Below, in pieces: positions 51,350 to 60,610 of a DNA stretch of 64,000 nt. Position 1 is the first letter of the stretch, and each line of letters starts with the position of its first letter. The position numbers and the translations under genes were made by a program. This stretch comes from Corallococcus sp. CA053C. GTDB lineage: Bacteria; Myxococcota; Myxococcia; Myxococcales; Myxococcaceae. The stretch is from the NCBI RefSeq assembly GCF_003611675.1, contig NZ_RAWA01000005.1:1-64000 (forward strand). The letters run 5' to 3'. The notes under the pieces were generated by a model. That model did not search any database, was not told the origin of the DNA, and saw nothing but the letters and a program-made list of their open reading frames with translations.

Positions 51350-54238
51350 TCAACGCCTCGCGTGGGCCGCTTTCGAGCGAGAACGTCGGAGCTGAACAAT
51401 CACCCCGACCAACACCCAGAGCGCGGAGGCCGTTCCCGCTTCCCCCGCCCCGCAGCCACAGCCGGTGTCCGCCTTGCCGTAGTACAGGTCCGGCATCACC
51501 TGGACGACCTTCGGCTCCGGCGGCGGGTCCACCGGCGGCGGGTCCACGGGCGGATGCGGGTTGCGCTCCCGCACCGCCACGCAGGACGTCAGCGGCCGCG
51601 GGCTCACCGGGGGCGTCACGTCCGCGTCGGGCAGGGGCGGTGCCTGCTGGAGCAGCCCCGCCTTCACGAGGAACGCGCCCACCAGCCGCGACCGCGCCTG
51701 GTTCGATGCCAGGCCCTCGAAGGGGAAGCCCAGCACCAGCACCTGTCCCGCAGGCGTCATCCCGGAGACGACTCCCGCGCCCAGCGTCGTGCCGGTATGG
51801 CGCAGCACCTCCGCGCCGCCACCCGTCGCCGCCAGCACATCGGTGACACCGACGGGGTAGCCCCCGAGCGTCCCGTCATCCAGCGGCGCGGCAGCCAGGT
51901 CCGCGAGGAAGCCGCCCGGCGAGCCCTCCACGCGGGAGGCCGGCGCGCCCGGAGCGATGGCCGCGCGCAGGATGTCCGCGACGAAGAGCCGGTCCTCCGC
52001 GCTGCCCGCGGCCAGCGTGGACACGGTGCGGCCGCCCGACAGCAGCAGGTTCCCGCCCGCGGTGACGAACGCGCGCAGGGCGTCCTGCTCCGCCCGGGAT
52101 GGGCCCGCGCCGCCCACGCCTCCGCGACCGGTGGACCAGTCCACCAGCTTGTAGCCCGTGGGCGCCACGAGCCCCGCCGCCACCGCGGTGCCCGTCGCGC
52201 TGTCGAAGGGCAGCGCCGTCTGGGCAAACGCCGCGCCGTGCTGGCGCAGGAAGCTGCCGTCGTTCATCGCCTCCAGGTAGACGCGCAGCGGAGAGTCCAG
52301 GTCGTACGGGGTCAGCGTCTCGCCGCAGGCCACCGTGGCGTCCAGCCGCTCGTACGCGTTGACGAGCAGCACCGGGGGCGTGCCACCCACGCGCACGCCC
52401 ACCGTGGCGGACGGGAACGACTCGCCGCCCGCGTTCATCGCGGCCACGCGGAAGTAGCGCAGGGTGCCGGCCGCCAGCGTGACGGTGGCCTCGGTGTTCT
52501 GCACCAGGATGCCCTCGTCCCAGGCCCGTCCGTCCGCGCTCTGGTAGAGGCGGTAGCCCATCGGCGCGTCGCGGCCCTCCTCCGACGCGACCAGCGGCGG
52601 CGCCGTCCACTTCACCTCCACCGCGCCCGGTGTCGCGTTGCGCGCCACCACCGCGCCCGGGGCCTCCGGCGGCAGGTTCACCACCACGCCGTCGCGGGCC
52701 GCGAAGTACTTGATGAGGCCCTGCACGATGGCGCGCGCGGCGACGTGGCGCAGGCGCGCATCCTTGAGCTTCGCCGCGTCCGCCGTGTTGTCGTGGTAGG
52801 CCATCTCCAGGAGCACGCTGGGCATCTCCGGGTTGTGCGTGGGGTTCACCTCGCCCAGGTTCGCCGAGCGCAGGGTGCGCACCCGCCAGTTCGGATCCAC
52901 CTCGCGCTTGAGGTCCTTTTCAATCTGCGCGAGCAGCGCCTTTCCCATCACGTCGCTGTCCTTCACGCCGGTGAAGTTGAGCGTGCCGTCCACCGGGTTC
53001 GGCCCGTAGACGTAGGCCTCCGTGCCCACCACGTTGCCGGACGTGGACGCATTGGTGTGCCAGGCCACGTAGACGGCATCCTCGCCCTCCTCGTGCAGCC
53101 ACGCGGCGAAGCGCGGGCGGGCCGTCACGTCCGCGTTGCGCTCGTTGGTCAGTGCGTTGGCTCCCGACGGTGCGTACACGCTGAAGGGCGCCCCGCTGTA
53201 CTGCACGTGGTAGCGCGCGCTCTCCTCGAAGCGCGGACGCGCAAGCGGCCCCTGCGCCGCGTCTCCCAACAGGCCCCGACCGCCGCCCAACCGCACCGCG
53301 TCCACCGACAGCGTCGTGCCCGCGCCCTCCGCCGTATCGTTCTGGAGCACCACCGCGCCCGACTCCGGGTGCTGGCCGGCCTTGAAATAGAAGCGGCCCA
53401 GCAGCACCCAGGTCCCACCGTGGCGGCGCTGGTTCACCCGGAAGTGGCTCTCCCCTCCCGCGTGCTTCACCACGTAGTGCGCATCCGTCGCGCGCGTGGG
53501 GTCCGAGCCGTAGGAGACGTAGACCTGGTAGGCCGCGTCCGCCGGCACGTTCGGGGTCCACGTGGCGCTCGCGGTGGCGGTGGCCACCGTGTCCAGCGTG
53601 CGCGTGGTGCCCAGCGTGAACGGCTCCACGCCGTTGCCCATGGGCACGGGCGGTGCGCCCCAGCCCTTCTGGTCGGAGGCGTGGAAGCGCCCGAGGTCTC
53701 CCTCCTGCGAGTAGCCCGCCTGGCCGTCATCCACGATGGCGAGCAGCGGGTTCAGGTCCGTCTCACGCACCGGCACCACCGTGGCGCCCGCGCCCACGAG
53801 CAGGGGCAGCAGCTCCTGGGACACCACCTCCGCGGAGATGAAGTCCTCCACCACGCCAAAGGTGTTGCCCCGCTGCGTCGCCCAGCGCTTCAGCCCGTTG
53901 TCGCGGTAGAAGCCGTGCCCGGGGCTCAGGTAGATGACCTTGCCGGACAGCGCGCCGGAACCCAGGCGCATCTGCGGCACCCCGGCCGCCTTCACGCCCC
54001 CCGCCGGACCGCGCACCTCGCGCCGCACCACGGGAGGTTCGGAGGCGGACAGCCGGTGCTGCTCGTGGGCTCGCGGGCCCGGGGCTGGGAGATAGTGAAC
54101 ACCGGGCGGCTCCAGGCCCAGGTCATCTCCTTCGAAGCTTGTAGGGGCCCCCTGCGCATGCGCGAGGACTCCGGTGCACCACAGGGCCAGCGCCAGCACG
54201 CGCGGCATGGACGACAAAGACGACAAGGACGTTCGCAT
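51350..54238 (-). CDS. Secreted N-acetylmuramoyl-L-alanine amidase with inserted golvesin-like domain and MYXO-CTERM tail
   Basis: A 962-residue protein. ATG 54238 gives a signal peptide (VLALALWCTGVLAHAQ). The Amidase_3 zinc site is His108 (LSPGHGFY), Glu131 (VVEDFIS) and His394 (AWHTNAS), with catalytic Glu478 (VLLEMAYHDN). These residues are normally close, but here ~250 residues lie between Glu131 and His394. They hold a golvesin-like (Xly-type) beta domain at ~215-320. A fibronectin III-like domain follows (~535-635), then a region with a glutamine-amidotransferase-like alpha/beta pattern, then a Pro-rich linker. The C-terminus has GCGC, a hydrophobic helix and RR residues, like MYXO-CTERM sorting tails. 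It should cut peptidoglycan stems outside the cytosol. Confidence 0.9.
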   Translation of the reverse strand: MRTSLSSLSSMPRVLALALWCTGVLAHAQGAPTSFEGDDLGLEPPGVHYLPAPGPRAHEQHRLSASEPPVVRREVRGPAGGVKAAGVPQMRLGSGALSGKVIYLSPGHGFYRDNGLKRWATQRGNTFGVVEDFISAEVVSQELLPLLVGAGATVVPVRETDLNPLLAIVDDGQAGYSQEGDLGRFHASDQKGWGAPPVPMGNGVEPFTLGTTRTLDTVATATASATWTPNVPADAAYQVYVSYGSDPTRATDAHYVVKHAGGESHFRVNQRRHGGTWVLLGRFYFKAGQHPESGAVVLQNDTAEGAGTTLSVDAVRLGGGRGLLGDAAQGPLARPRFEESARYHVQYSGAPFSVYAPSGANALTNERNADVTARPRFAAWLHEEGEDAVYVAWHTNASTSGNVVGTEAYVYGPNPVDGTLNFTGVKDSDVMGKALLAQIEKDLKREVDPNWRVRTLRSANLGEVNPTHNPEMPSVLLEMAYHDNTADAAKLKDARLRHVAARAIVQGLIKYFAARDGVVVNLPPEAPGAVVARNATPGAVEVKWTAPPLVASEEGRDAPMGYRLYQSADGRAWDEGILVQNTEATVTLAAGTLRYFRVAAMNAGGESFPSATVGVRVGGTPPVLLVNAYERLDATVACGETLTPYDLDSPLRVYLEAMNDGSFLRQHGAAFAQTALPFDSATGTAVAAGLVAPTGYKLVDWSTGRGGVGGAGPSRAEQDALRAFVTAGGNLLLSGGRTVSTLAAGSAEDRLFVADILRAAIAPGAPASRVEGSPGGFLADLAAAPLDDGTLGGYPVGVTDVLAATGGGAEVLRHTGTTLGAGVVSGMTPAGQVLVLGFPFEGLASNQARSRLVGAFLVKAGLLQQAPPLPDADVTPPVSPRPLTSCVAVRERNPHPPVDPPPVDPPPEPKVVQVMPDLYYGKADTGCGCGAGEAGTASALWVLVGVIVQLRRSRSKAAHARR

Positions 54239-54318
54239 CACGCGGCCGACCTTACCCGTTCACTCAGACGCGGCAATCGAACCCGCGGGTGCTAGCCTGC
54301 CACCCCCTTCACTCTCCG

Positions 54319-54963
54319 ATGACCGTTCCTGCGCCCTCCCGTCCCCAGTTCCCCTCCCGCCGCAGCAACGGGCTGTTCGCCTCGTTCGGTCACGCGTGGG
54401 CGGGCCTCATCCACACCGTCGCCTGGCAGCGCAACATGCGCATCCACCTCATCTCCGGCGTGCTGGTGGGGCTGGTCGGCAGCGGCATCCCGCTGGGGCT
54501 CGCGGAGAAGGTGACGCTCATCTTCTGCGTGCTGCTCATCTTCTTCGCGGAGATCCTCAACAGCGCGCTGGAGCAGCTGGTGGACCTGGCCGTGCAGCAG
54601 TTCGACGAGAAGGCCCGGCTCACCAAGGACGCCGCCGCCGCGGGCGTGCTCGTGCTCGCCGGAGGCACGGTGGTCATCTTCGCCGCCATCCTCGTGAACT
54701 ACTGGGAGACGGTGCGCACCAGCACCGACGCCATCTTCCGGCAGGTCGCGCTGGGCCTGCCGCTGGCCGGGTGCGCCACCATCCTCGTGCTGCCCCAGCC
54801 CCGGCCCGTCGCCATCGACGTGCTCGCGTTCCTCGGGGGCTGCGGGCTGCTCGCGCTGACGGCGCCCACCTCCGCGAGCCTCGTCTTCACCGCGCTCACC
54901 GCCGCGCTGCTCTTCATCGCCGGCGCGACCGCCCGCGAACGCAGGCGCCACCCCCAGCCCTGA
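54319..54963 (+). CDS. Diacylglycerol/undecaprenol kinase DgkA-family membrane protein
   Basis: A 214-residue protein starting ATG 54319. The first ~140 residues match the DgkA family: an initial amphipathic helix, then FFAEILNSALEQLVDL, the E-x(2)-N-S-A-x-E signature of the active site, and three membrane helices. An additional C-terminal extension of ~70 residues (ATILVLPQPRPVAIDVLAFL and following) adds two membrane helices and makes it longer than E. coli DgkA (122). It probably phosphorylates a lipid alcohol such as undecaprenol. It is divergent from the amidase gene. Confidence 0.9.
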   Translation: MTVPAPSRPQFPSRRSNGLFASFGHAWAGLIHTVAWQRNMRIHLISGVLVGLVGSGIPLGLAEKVTLIFCVLLIFFAEILNSALEQLVDLAVQQFDEKARLTKDAAAAGVLVLAGGTVVIFAAILVNYWETVRTSTDAIFRQVALGLPLAGCATILVLPQPRPVAIDVLAFLGGCGLLALTAPTSASLVFTALTAALLFIAGATARERRRHPQP

Positions 54964-55054
54964 AGGCACGACGCGCCGAAGCGTCCGGTGGCCCGGGGGC
55001 GCGTTCCGTGACAGGCATGACAGGCGTGACAGGGGACACGGGCGGACAACAAAA

Positions 55055-55072
55055 AACCGGCGGCCGCCGGTT
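55055..55072 (-). terminator. Terminator after the small gene at 55158
   Basis: A perfect palindrome, AACCGGCGG (55055-55063) with CCGCCGGTT (55064-55072). On the minus strand it is followed by TTTTTTG, so it terminates the short protein gene. Confidence 0.7.
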
Positions 55073-55157
55073 CGCTTCCTCCACCTTGCGGGCGGGGACC
55101 CCGGAACCGGTCCGGAGCCCGCTCACCCGCGAGGGTCTGTCATGCGAGTCTAACGGC

Positions 55158-55361
55158 TCAGGCGCGCTGCTGCCACTCGGGCGTGGTCTCCGGTGTCGGC
55201 TGGGCGGCAACCGCCTTGTCACCTTCCCGCAGGTCGGTGGTGACCAGCTCCAACAGCTCCGTCGCGATCCCGATGACCTGGTGCGGCGTGTAACCGCTTG
55301 CGCGCAGTTGGTTGAAGAAGGTGCGCGCGAGGATGCGGGTACCCTTTTGGTCGGTGCTCAC
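55158..55361 (-). CDS. Small conserved-looking protein of unknown function
   Basis: A 67-residue protein starting ATG 55361. It begins MSTDQKGTRILARTFFNQLRASGYTP and continues HQVIGIATELLELVTTDLR, two or three amphipathic helices, with a flexible Glu/Gln tail. A good terminator follows. It has no signal peptide, cysteine or metal motif. The helical pattern could be a small regulator, but nothing assigns a function. Confidence 0.65.
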   Translation of the reverse strand: MSTDQKGTRILARTFFNQLRASGYTPHQVIGIATELLELVTTDLREGDKAVAAQPTPETTPEWQQRA

Positions 55362-55691
55362 GGGATTTGCCTCCGGAATCGGCGCCGTACCAGGGGGCGC
55401 CGCGTCATCACTCGGCTGCTAGCTTCAACCTCCGTGCCAGTCGTTCTCTTCCAAACGAATTCTCCAGCAGTCCCCAGGGGTTGAAGCCAGAAACTGGACG
55501 GCACGGGAAATGGAAGGTGCGAAGGGAGTTACGCACCCGGGCCTCCCCACCGCCTGGAGCCAGGGGGCGGGTGCATCAGCGGGTACGCACCCACCCCCTT
55601 CCTGGCAGATGAGCGTCTCGTCTTTTCAAGTGCTTGCATTCCCCGCGGGGGGTGGAGCACATACGCGCCCCCACTGAGGAGCTAGAACACG
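55362..55691. promoter_or_regulatory. Divergent intergenic region with repeated half-sites
   Basis: This 330-base region lies between the small gene and the FAD dehydrogenase. No supported gene is present. It contains two inverted repeats built on GGTGC/GCACC: GGTGCG (55516-55521) with CGCACC (55532-55537), and GGGTGC (55569-55574) with GCACCC (55587-55592). The 9-mer TACGCACCC occurs twice. These are candidate binding sites for a regulator of the dehydrogenase gene. Confidence 0.4.
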
Positions 55692-57287
55692 ATGGCGTAC
55701 CGGGTGAACAACATCGGGCTGTGGCTGGACGAGCCGGAGGAACTGCTCGGCCAGCGCGCCGCGGAGAAGCTGGGAGTCACCCGGAGTGACCTCGCCTCCG
55801 TACGCGTGGTGCGCTCGGTGCTGGATGCGCGCAAGAAGGGCAGCCCGCGCTACATCTACACGCTGGAGGTGGAGCTGGCCCCGGGCCGCAAGGCGCCGCG
55901 GCTGCCGCCGGACGTCAGCGAGGCCCCTCCCCCGCCGGAGATGCTGCCGCGCGTGAAGGAGCCGGAGCGGCTGCCGCTCATCATCGGCACCGGCCCCGCG
56001 GGGCTGTTCTGCGCGCTGGGCCTCTTGGAGCGCGGCGTGCGCAGCATCCTGCTGGAGCGCGGCCGCGAGGTCGTCACGCGCCGCAAGGACGTGGCGAAGC
56101 TGATGCGCGACGGGTCCCTGGACCCCGAGAGCAACATGAACTTCGGCGAGGGCGGCGCGGGCGCGTACACCGACGGCAAGCTGTCCACGCGCATCAACCA
56201 CCCCATGGTGCGCAAGGTCATTGAATCCTTCGCGCGCTACGGGGCGCCGGACCACATCCTCATCGAGGGCAAGCCGCACATCGGCTCCGACCTGCTGCCC
56301 GGCGCGGTGGCGAAGCTGCGCGATGAGCTCATCGCGGGCGGCTGCCAGGTGATGTTCGAGCAGCGCGTGGACGACCTGCTCTACCGCGACGGCCACATCG
56401 CGGGCGTGAAGATGGCGGACGGGCGCACGCTGGAGAGCGACCGCGTCATCCTGGCGCCGGGCAACTCCGCGCGCGAGCTCTACGAGCGCTTCGCCGCCGA
56501 CGGCCGCGTGAGCGTGGAGGCCAAGCCCTTCGCGCTGGGCTTCCGCGCGGAGCACCCGCAGGCCCTCATCAACGGCATCCAGTACGGCGCCGCCGCGAAG
56601 CACTCGAAGCTGCCGCCCGCGGACTACAAGCTGGCGGAGAACCTGGACGTGGACGGCGAGGTGCGCGGCGTCTACTCGTTCTGCATGTGCCCCGGCGGCA
56701 TCGTGGTGCCCACGCCCACGCAGGAGGGGCTGCAGTGCACCAACGGCATGAGCAACTCGCGGCGCAACGCGAAGTTCGCCAACGCGGGCATCGTCGTGTC
56801 CGTGTCCGTGGCCGACTTCGAGCGCGAGGGCTTCCGGGGGCCGCTCGCGGGCCTGGAGTTCCAGCGGCACTGGGAGCAGGAGGCCTACAAGCTGGGCGGA
56901 GGCCGCTTCTACGCGCCCGCGCAGACCATCCCGGACTACCTGGCCGGCCGCGTGAAGAAGGACCCCGGCGACACCAGCTACCGCCCGGGACTTGCGCACA
57001 CGGACCTGAACAAGCTCTTCCCGGAGCGGCTGACGCAGTCGCTCAAGGCGGCGCTGCGCACGTTCGACCGGAAGATGCGCGGCTTCATCAGCGAGGAGGG
57101 AAAGCTCATTGGCATCGAGAGCCGGACGTCCTCCCCGGTGCGCATCACGCGGGGCAACGACTTGCAGTCGGTGTCCATGCGGGGCCTGTACCCGGCCGGC
57201 GAGGGCTGTGGGTACGCGGGCGGCATCGTGTCCTCCGCCATTGATGGACTGCGCATCGCTGAGCAGATTGCCACCGAGCTGACTTGA
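55692..57287 (+). CDS. FAD-dependent dehydrogenase (COG2509-like)
   Basis: A 531-residue protein starting ATG 55692. The FAD-binding motif is LIIGTGPAGLFCALGL near residues 98-113, with a long N-terminal domain that precedes it. Later conserved blocks include NMNFGEGGAGAYTDGKLSTR, FCMCPGGIVVPTPT, and the C-terminal second flavin motif GLYPAGEGCGYAGGI. The family is widespread and annotated as NAD(FAD)-utilising dehydrogenase; its physiological substrate is unknown. It lies upstream of a GYF-like membrane protein by 45 bases. Confidence 0.93.
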   Translation: MAYRVNNIGLWLDEPEELLGQRAAEKLGVTRSDLASVRVVRSVLDARKKGSPRYIYTLEVELAPGRKAPRLPPDVSEAPPPPEMLPRVKEPERLPLIIGTGPAGLFCALGLLERGVRSILLERGREVVTRRKDVAKLMRDGSLDPESNMNFGEGGAGAYTDGKLSTRINHPMVRKVIESFARYGAPDHILIEGKPHIGSDLLPGAVAKLRDELIAGGCQVMFEQRVDDLLYRDGHIAGVKMADGRTLESDRVILAPGNSARELYERFAADGRVSVEAKPFALGFRAEHPQALINGIQYGAAAKHSKLPPADYKLAENLDVDGEVRGVYSFCMCPGGIVVPTPTQEGLQCTNGMSNSRRNAKFANAGIVVSVSVADFEREGFRGPLAGLEFQRHWEQEAYKLGGGRFYAPAQTIPDYLAGRVKKDPGDTSYRPGLAHTDLNKLFPERLTQSLKAALRTFDRKMRGFISEEGKLIGIESRTSSPVRITRGNDLQSVSMRGLYPAGEGCGYAGGIVSSAIDGLRIAEQIATELT

Positions 57288-57332
57288 GGTCCCCTCCCGG
57301 TCCGGGCAGGGTGGCCGGGGAGGGACAAACCC

Positions 57333-57704
57333 ATGGCGTACCGCGTGCGCACCCCTGACGGAGAGCTGATGTTCCCCTCGCTGGGCGACATCGAGCGGGC
57401 CTACGTGCAGGGCCTGGTGGACCCCGACGACGAGGTCCGCGAGGACGGCGCGGAGAAGTGGCGCAAGGCGTCCTCGTTTCCGGTGCTGGCCCAGGCGCGC
57501 AGGCCCCAGGCGAACAAGGACTCGCGCTCCCAGAAGCTCACGGTGCTGGGCGCGGTGGCGGTGGGCGTGCTCGCGCTCGTGCTGCTCGTCACCGGCAAGT
57601 CGTGGAACGTGCGCATGATGGGCATCGCGCTGGCCCTGGTGGTCAGCGGAATGCTCACGCGGGTGACTTTCAAGGCGTACAAGCGGCCGCCGACCGTCCT
57701 CTAG
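57333..57704 (+). CDS. GYF-like/DUF4339 membrane protein
   Basis: A 123-residue protein with ATG 57333. The N-terminal ~45 residues (YRVRTPDGELMFPSLGDIERAY then VDPDDEVREDGAEKWRKAS) match the GYF_2-type domain that many bacteria place before membrane segments. Two membrane helices follow, VAVGVLALVLLVTG and MMGIALALVVSGML. It is probably an inner-membrane protein of unknown function, placed between the dehydrogenase and the methyltransferase genes. Confidence 0.75.
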   Translation: MAYRVRTPDGELMFPSLGDIERAYVQGLVDPDDEVREDGAEKWRKASSFPVLAQARRPQANKDSRSQKLTVLGAVAVGVLALVLLVTGKSWNVRMMGIALALVVSGMLTRVTFKAYKRPPTVL

Positions 57705-57741
57705 GCGTCCTCGAGCGCCGCCTCCTCCCCTGCCCTCCAGG

Positions 57742-58980
57742 GTGGCGGCGCGGCCCCTGCCGCCAGCAGGCCCCACACAGCGCATCTTTCACGAGGGCGC
57801 CCCACGGGGTGCCTCCACCGCGCCGGAGGAGGGCCACACCTTGCTCAGCACCTACCTGTCCCGAGAAGCCGCCCGGAAGCTCCGCCATGGCGCGCCCTGG
57901 CTGCGCCGCGAGGACATCGTCTCCATGGAGGGCGAGCCCGAACCCGGCACGCCCATGCAGCTCAAGGACGAAGACGGGCAGCTCCTGGGCCTGGGGGACG
58001 TGGACCTCCAGGCGTCCTATGCCGTGCGCCGCCTGGGCCTGCCGGACGAGGCCGTGGAAGGGCTCATCCCCCGCCACGTCCGCCATGCGTTCGAGCGCCG
58101 CGGGCGGCTGGTGGATGATCCGCGCTTCTGCCGCATCGTCAACGACGACGGGGACGGACTGCCGGGCCTCATCGTGGACCGCTACGATTCGCACTTCGTC
58201 GTGCAGACGCTCACGCGCTCCATGGACGCGCGCAAGGAGGAGATCACCCGCACGCTGGTCGAGGTGACGGGGGCGGCGTCCGTGCTGCTGCGCAACGACA
58301 CGCACCGGCGCAAGGCGCTGAACCTGCCCGCGCAGCGGCCCCACGTGATGTACGGCACGCCGCCGCGCTGGTGCCGCCTGCTGGAGATGGGGGCGCGCTT
58401 CACCGTGGACCTCACCTACGGCAATGGCACGGGCTACCGGTATGATCAGCGGGAGCTGCGCCGCTTCCTCGGGCGCACCGGCAACGGGGACCGGGTGCTG
58501 GACGTGGCCTGCAACGTGGGCGGCCTCTTCATCCACGCGGGGCGCCACGGAGCCAAGCAGATCCTCGCCTTTGACGGCAACGCGGACTCCGCGGACCTGG
58601 CGCGGGAGAACGCGGAGGCGAACGGGCTCCTGGGCCGGGTGACGGTGGAACAGGGCGAGCCCCTGGCCGTGCTGCGGGCCCTGAAGGAAACGTTCGACCT
58701 GGTGCTGCTGGACACCCAGGGCGTGGCGTCCGAGGAGGACTTCATCGAACAGGTGCGGCTGGCGCTGCGGCGCACCCGGCACGGGGGGCGCCTGCTGGTG
58801 GTGGGCTACCACCCCCCGCTCGGGCTGGGGTCGTTCAACGAAGCGGTGGCCACGGCCTGCGAACAGGAGGCGCGCATCGCCTTCCGGCTGGTGCGGATGG
58901 GCCTGCCACCGGACCACCCGGCGCCGGTCGGTTCCCCGGGGGCCGAGTACCTGGAGGCGGTGGCGCTCGAAGTGAGCTGA
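57742..58980 (+). CDS. Class I SAM-dependent RNA methyltransferase (RlmI-like)
   Basis: A 412-residue protein. Two starts are possible: GTG 57742, or TTG 57841 with GGAGGAG upstream; the family starts nearer the latter. It has an N-terminal PUA domain, the RlmI-family signature NDDGDGLPGLIVDRY and a SAM site VLDVACNVGGLFIHAG. RlmI methylates 23S rRNA C1962 (m5C) in E. coli. An odd point: the RlmI motif that normally reads DPP is here LLDTQGV, so the enzyme may have a different target or be weakened. The fold itself is clear. Confidence 0.85.
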   Translation: MAARPLPPAGPTQRIFHEGAPRGASTAPEEGHTLLSTYLSREAARKLRHGAPWLRREDIVSMEGEPEPGTPMQLKDEDGQLLGLGDVDLQASYAVRRLGLPDEAVEGLIPRHVRHAFERRGRLVDDPRFCRIVNDDGDGLPGLIVDRYDSHFVVQTLTRSMDARKEEITRTLVEVTGAASVLLRNDTHRRKALNLPAQRPHVMYGTPPRWCRLLEMGARFTVDLTYGNGTGYRYDQRELRRFLGRTGNGDRVLDVACNVGGLFIHAGRHGAKQILAFDGNADSADLARENAEANGLLGRVTVEQGEPLAVLRALKETFDLVLLDTQGVASEEDFIEQVRLALRRTRHGGRLLVVGYHPPLGLGSFNEAVATACEQEARIAFRLVRMGLPPDHPAPVGSPGAEYLEAVALEVS

Positions 58981-59051
58981 GCGAAGGCGTGAACCACCAC
59001 ACGACTTGCTCGCCTTGACGGGCCTCCTCGGTGGTAGTGTCCGCGGCCGCG

Positions 59052-60605
59052 ATGACAACCGAAAATGAGTCCCAGGCCGCGACTTCCACCCCGGAGGCTT
59101 CCGTCGAGACCGTCCGCAAGGTGTACGCGGTCGATCTGCGCGAGAAGGACCGCGTCAACACCGTCTTCCGCGTCACCAAGAAGGAGAAGGTGAACGCGCG
59201 CAGCGGCAAGGTGTTCCTCTCGCTGTCCCTGGCCGACAAGAGCGGCACGGTGGACGCCCGCGTCTTCGACAAGGTGGACGCGCTCGAGCCCACGTTCCAG
59301 ACCGGTGACTACGTCCTCATCCAGGGCGGCGTCATCGTCTTCCACGGCCGCACGCAGGTGGTGGTGGAGGCCGTGGAGCGGCTGGATCCGGAGCCGCTCG
59401 ACCCCAAGGAGTTCGAGCCGCCCCCCGCCCCGCCCGCCGAGGCGAAGCCCGCGAACGAGGCGAAGGAGCCGCGTGAGCCCAAGTCGGGCGACGCGAAGGC
59501 TGGCGACGCGAAGGCTGGCGAAGCGAAGTCCGGCGACGCGAAGGAGCCCCGCGAGCCCAAGGCGGACGGCAAGCTGGAGCCCCGTCACGAGGGCGGCGGT
59601 GGCCCGCGCGCGGTGGGGCAGATCCGCGAGCTGATCACCGAGCGCGTCAACGACCCGTACGTGAAGCAGCTCCTGATGGCGTTCCTGGACGACGCGCAGG
59701 TGGCGGCGGGACTGCCCGTCGCTCCGGCGGCCAAGGGCGTGCACCACGCGTGGCGCGGAGGGCTGGCCGAGCACGTCCTGTCGGTGATGCGCCTGACGCT
59801 GCGTGTGTCGGACCACTACCCCATGGCGGACCGCGACCTGCTCCTGGCGGGTGCGTTCCTGCACGACGTGATGAAGGCGGGCGAGGGCTCGTCCGACAAG
59901 GGCTTCGAGAACACCGACGAGGGTCGGCTCGTGGGCCACGCGGTGCTCGCCGCGCAGAAGATCCGCGAGAAGACGCTCGGCATCCCCGGCTTCCCGCCGC
60001 TGCTGGAGCAGCACCTGACGCACCTGGCGATCTCCCAGCAGGGGCAGTCCGGGGCCGGCACCGCGAAGCCGCCGATGACGCTGGAGGCGCAGATCGTCGA
60101 CGCGCTCGGTGCGCTCGACACGCGCATCTCCTCCTGGGTGGAGGCCATGCAGCGCGATCCGAACGACCGCTGGACGGATCACCTGCGCGCCTACGACCGT
60201 CCGCTCTGGAAGGGCTCCGTGCCCACCGGCCGCGGTCGGGCCCCGGTGGAAGGCGGCGGCAGCGGCCGTCGCAAGCACCGCGAGGAGAAGCGCAAGGCCC
60301 GGGCCGACAAGGGCCCGCCGTCGCAGGCCCCCGCCGGCGCCGAGGGCACCGCTGCCCCCACGTCCGCGCAGGAGTCCCGCCCGGAGCGTCCGCCGCGCCC
60401 GCCTCGCGAGCCCCGCGCCGAGCGTCCCCCGCGTGAGGAGCGCGCTCCCCGCGAGGAGCGTCCCGCGCGGCCGCCGCGCGAGGAGCGTCCGCCGCGCGAC
60501 CCCAAGAGCCTGCCCGGCGAGCTGACCTTCAAGCCGTTCAGTGCGCTGGCGCCGCCCGCGCCCGCGAAGTCCGGTGGTGAAGGCGAGGGCTCCTCGGAGG
60601 GCTGA
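59052..60605 (+). CDS. OB-fold/HD-domain protein (YhaM-like 3'-5' exoribonuclease family)
   Basis: A 517-residue protein with ATG 59052. Residues ~30-120 form an OB-fold (RVTKKEKVNARSGKVFLSLSL, then GRTQVVVEAVERLD). A low-complexity linker with GDAKAG-type repeats follows (~140-175). The HD domain follows (~190-400) with GLAEHVLSVMR and LLAGAFLHDVMKAG, matching YhaM-type nucleases. The tail (~410-517) is a Pro/Arg/Glu repeat (PREERPPREER), probably disordered and basic. YhaM cuts RNA from the 3' end; activity here is inferred from the fold. It ends 5 bases before the next gene. Confidence 0.8.
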   Translation: MTTENESQAATSTPEASVETVRKVYAVDLREKDRVNTVFRVTKKEKVNARSGKVFLSLSLADKSGTVDARVFDKVDALEPTFQTGDYVLIQGGVIVFHGRTQVVVEAVERLDPEPLDPKEFEPPPAPPAEAKPANEAKEPREPKSGDAKAGDAKAGEAKSGDAKEPREPKADGKLEPRHEGGGGPRAVGQIRELITERVNDPYVKQLLMAFLDDAQVAAGLPVAPAAKGVHHAWRGGLAEHVLSVMRLTLRVSDHYPMADRDLLLAGAFLHDVMKAGEGSSDKGFENTDEGRLVGHAVLAAQKIREKTLGIPGFPPLLEQHLTHLAISQQGQSGAGTAKPPMTLEAQIVDALGALDTRISSWVEAMQRDPNDRWTDHLRAYDRPLWKGSVPTGRGRAPVEGGGSGRRKHREEKRKARADKGPPSQAPAGAEGTAAPTSAQESRPERPPRPPREPRAERPPREERAPREERPARPPREERPPRDPKSLPGELTFKPFSALAPPAPAKSGGEGEGSSEG

Positions 60606-60610
60606 AGTCC

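Noticed and set aside
55367-55612. 81-codon frame in the gap before the FAD dehydrogenase
   Set aside because: Arg/Pro-rich, no ribosome binding site and no family resemblance.
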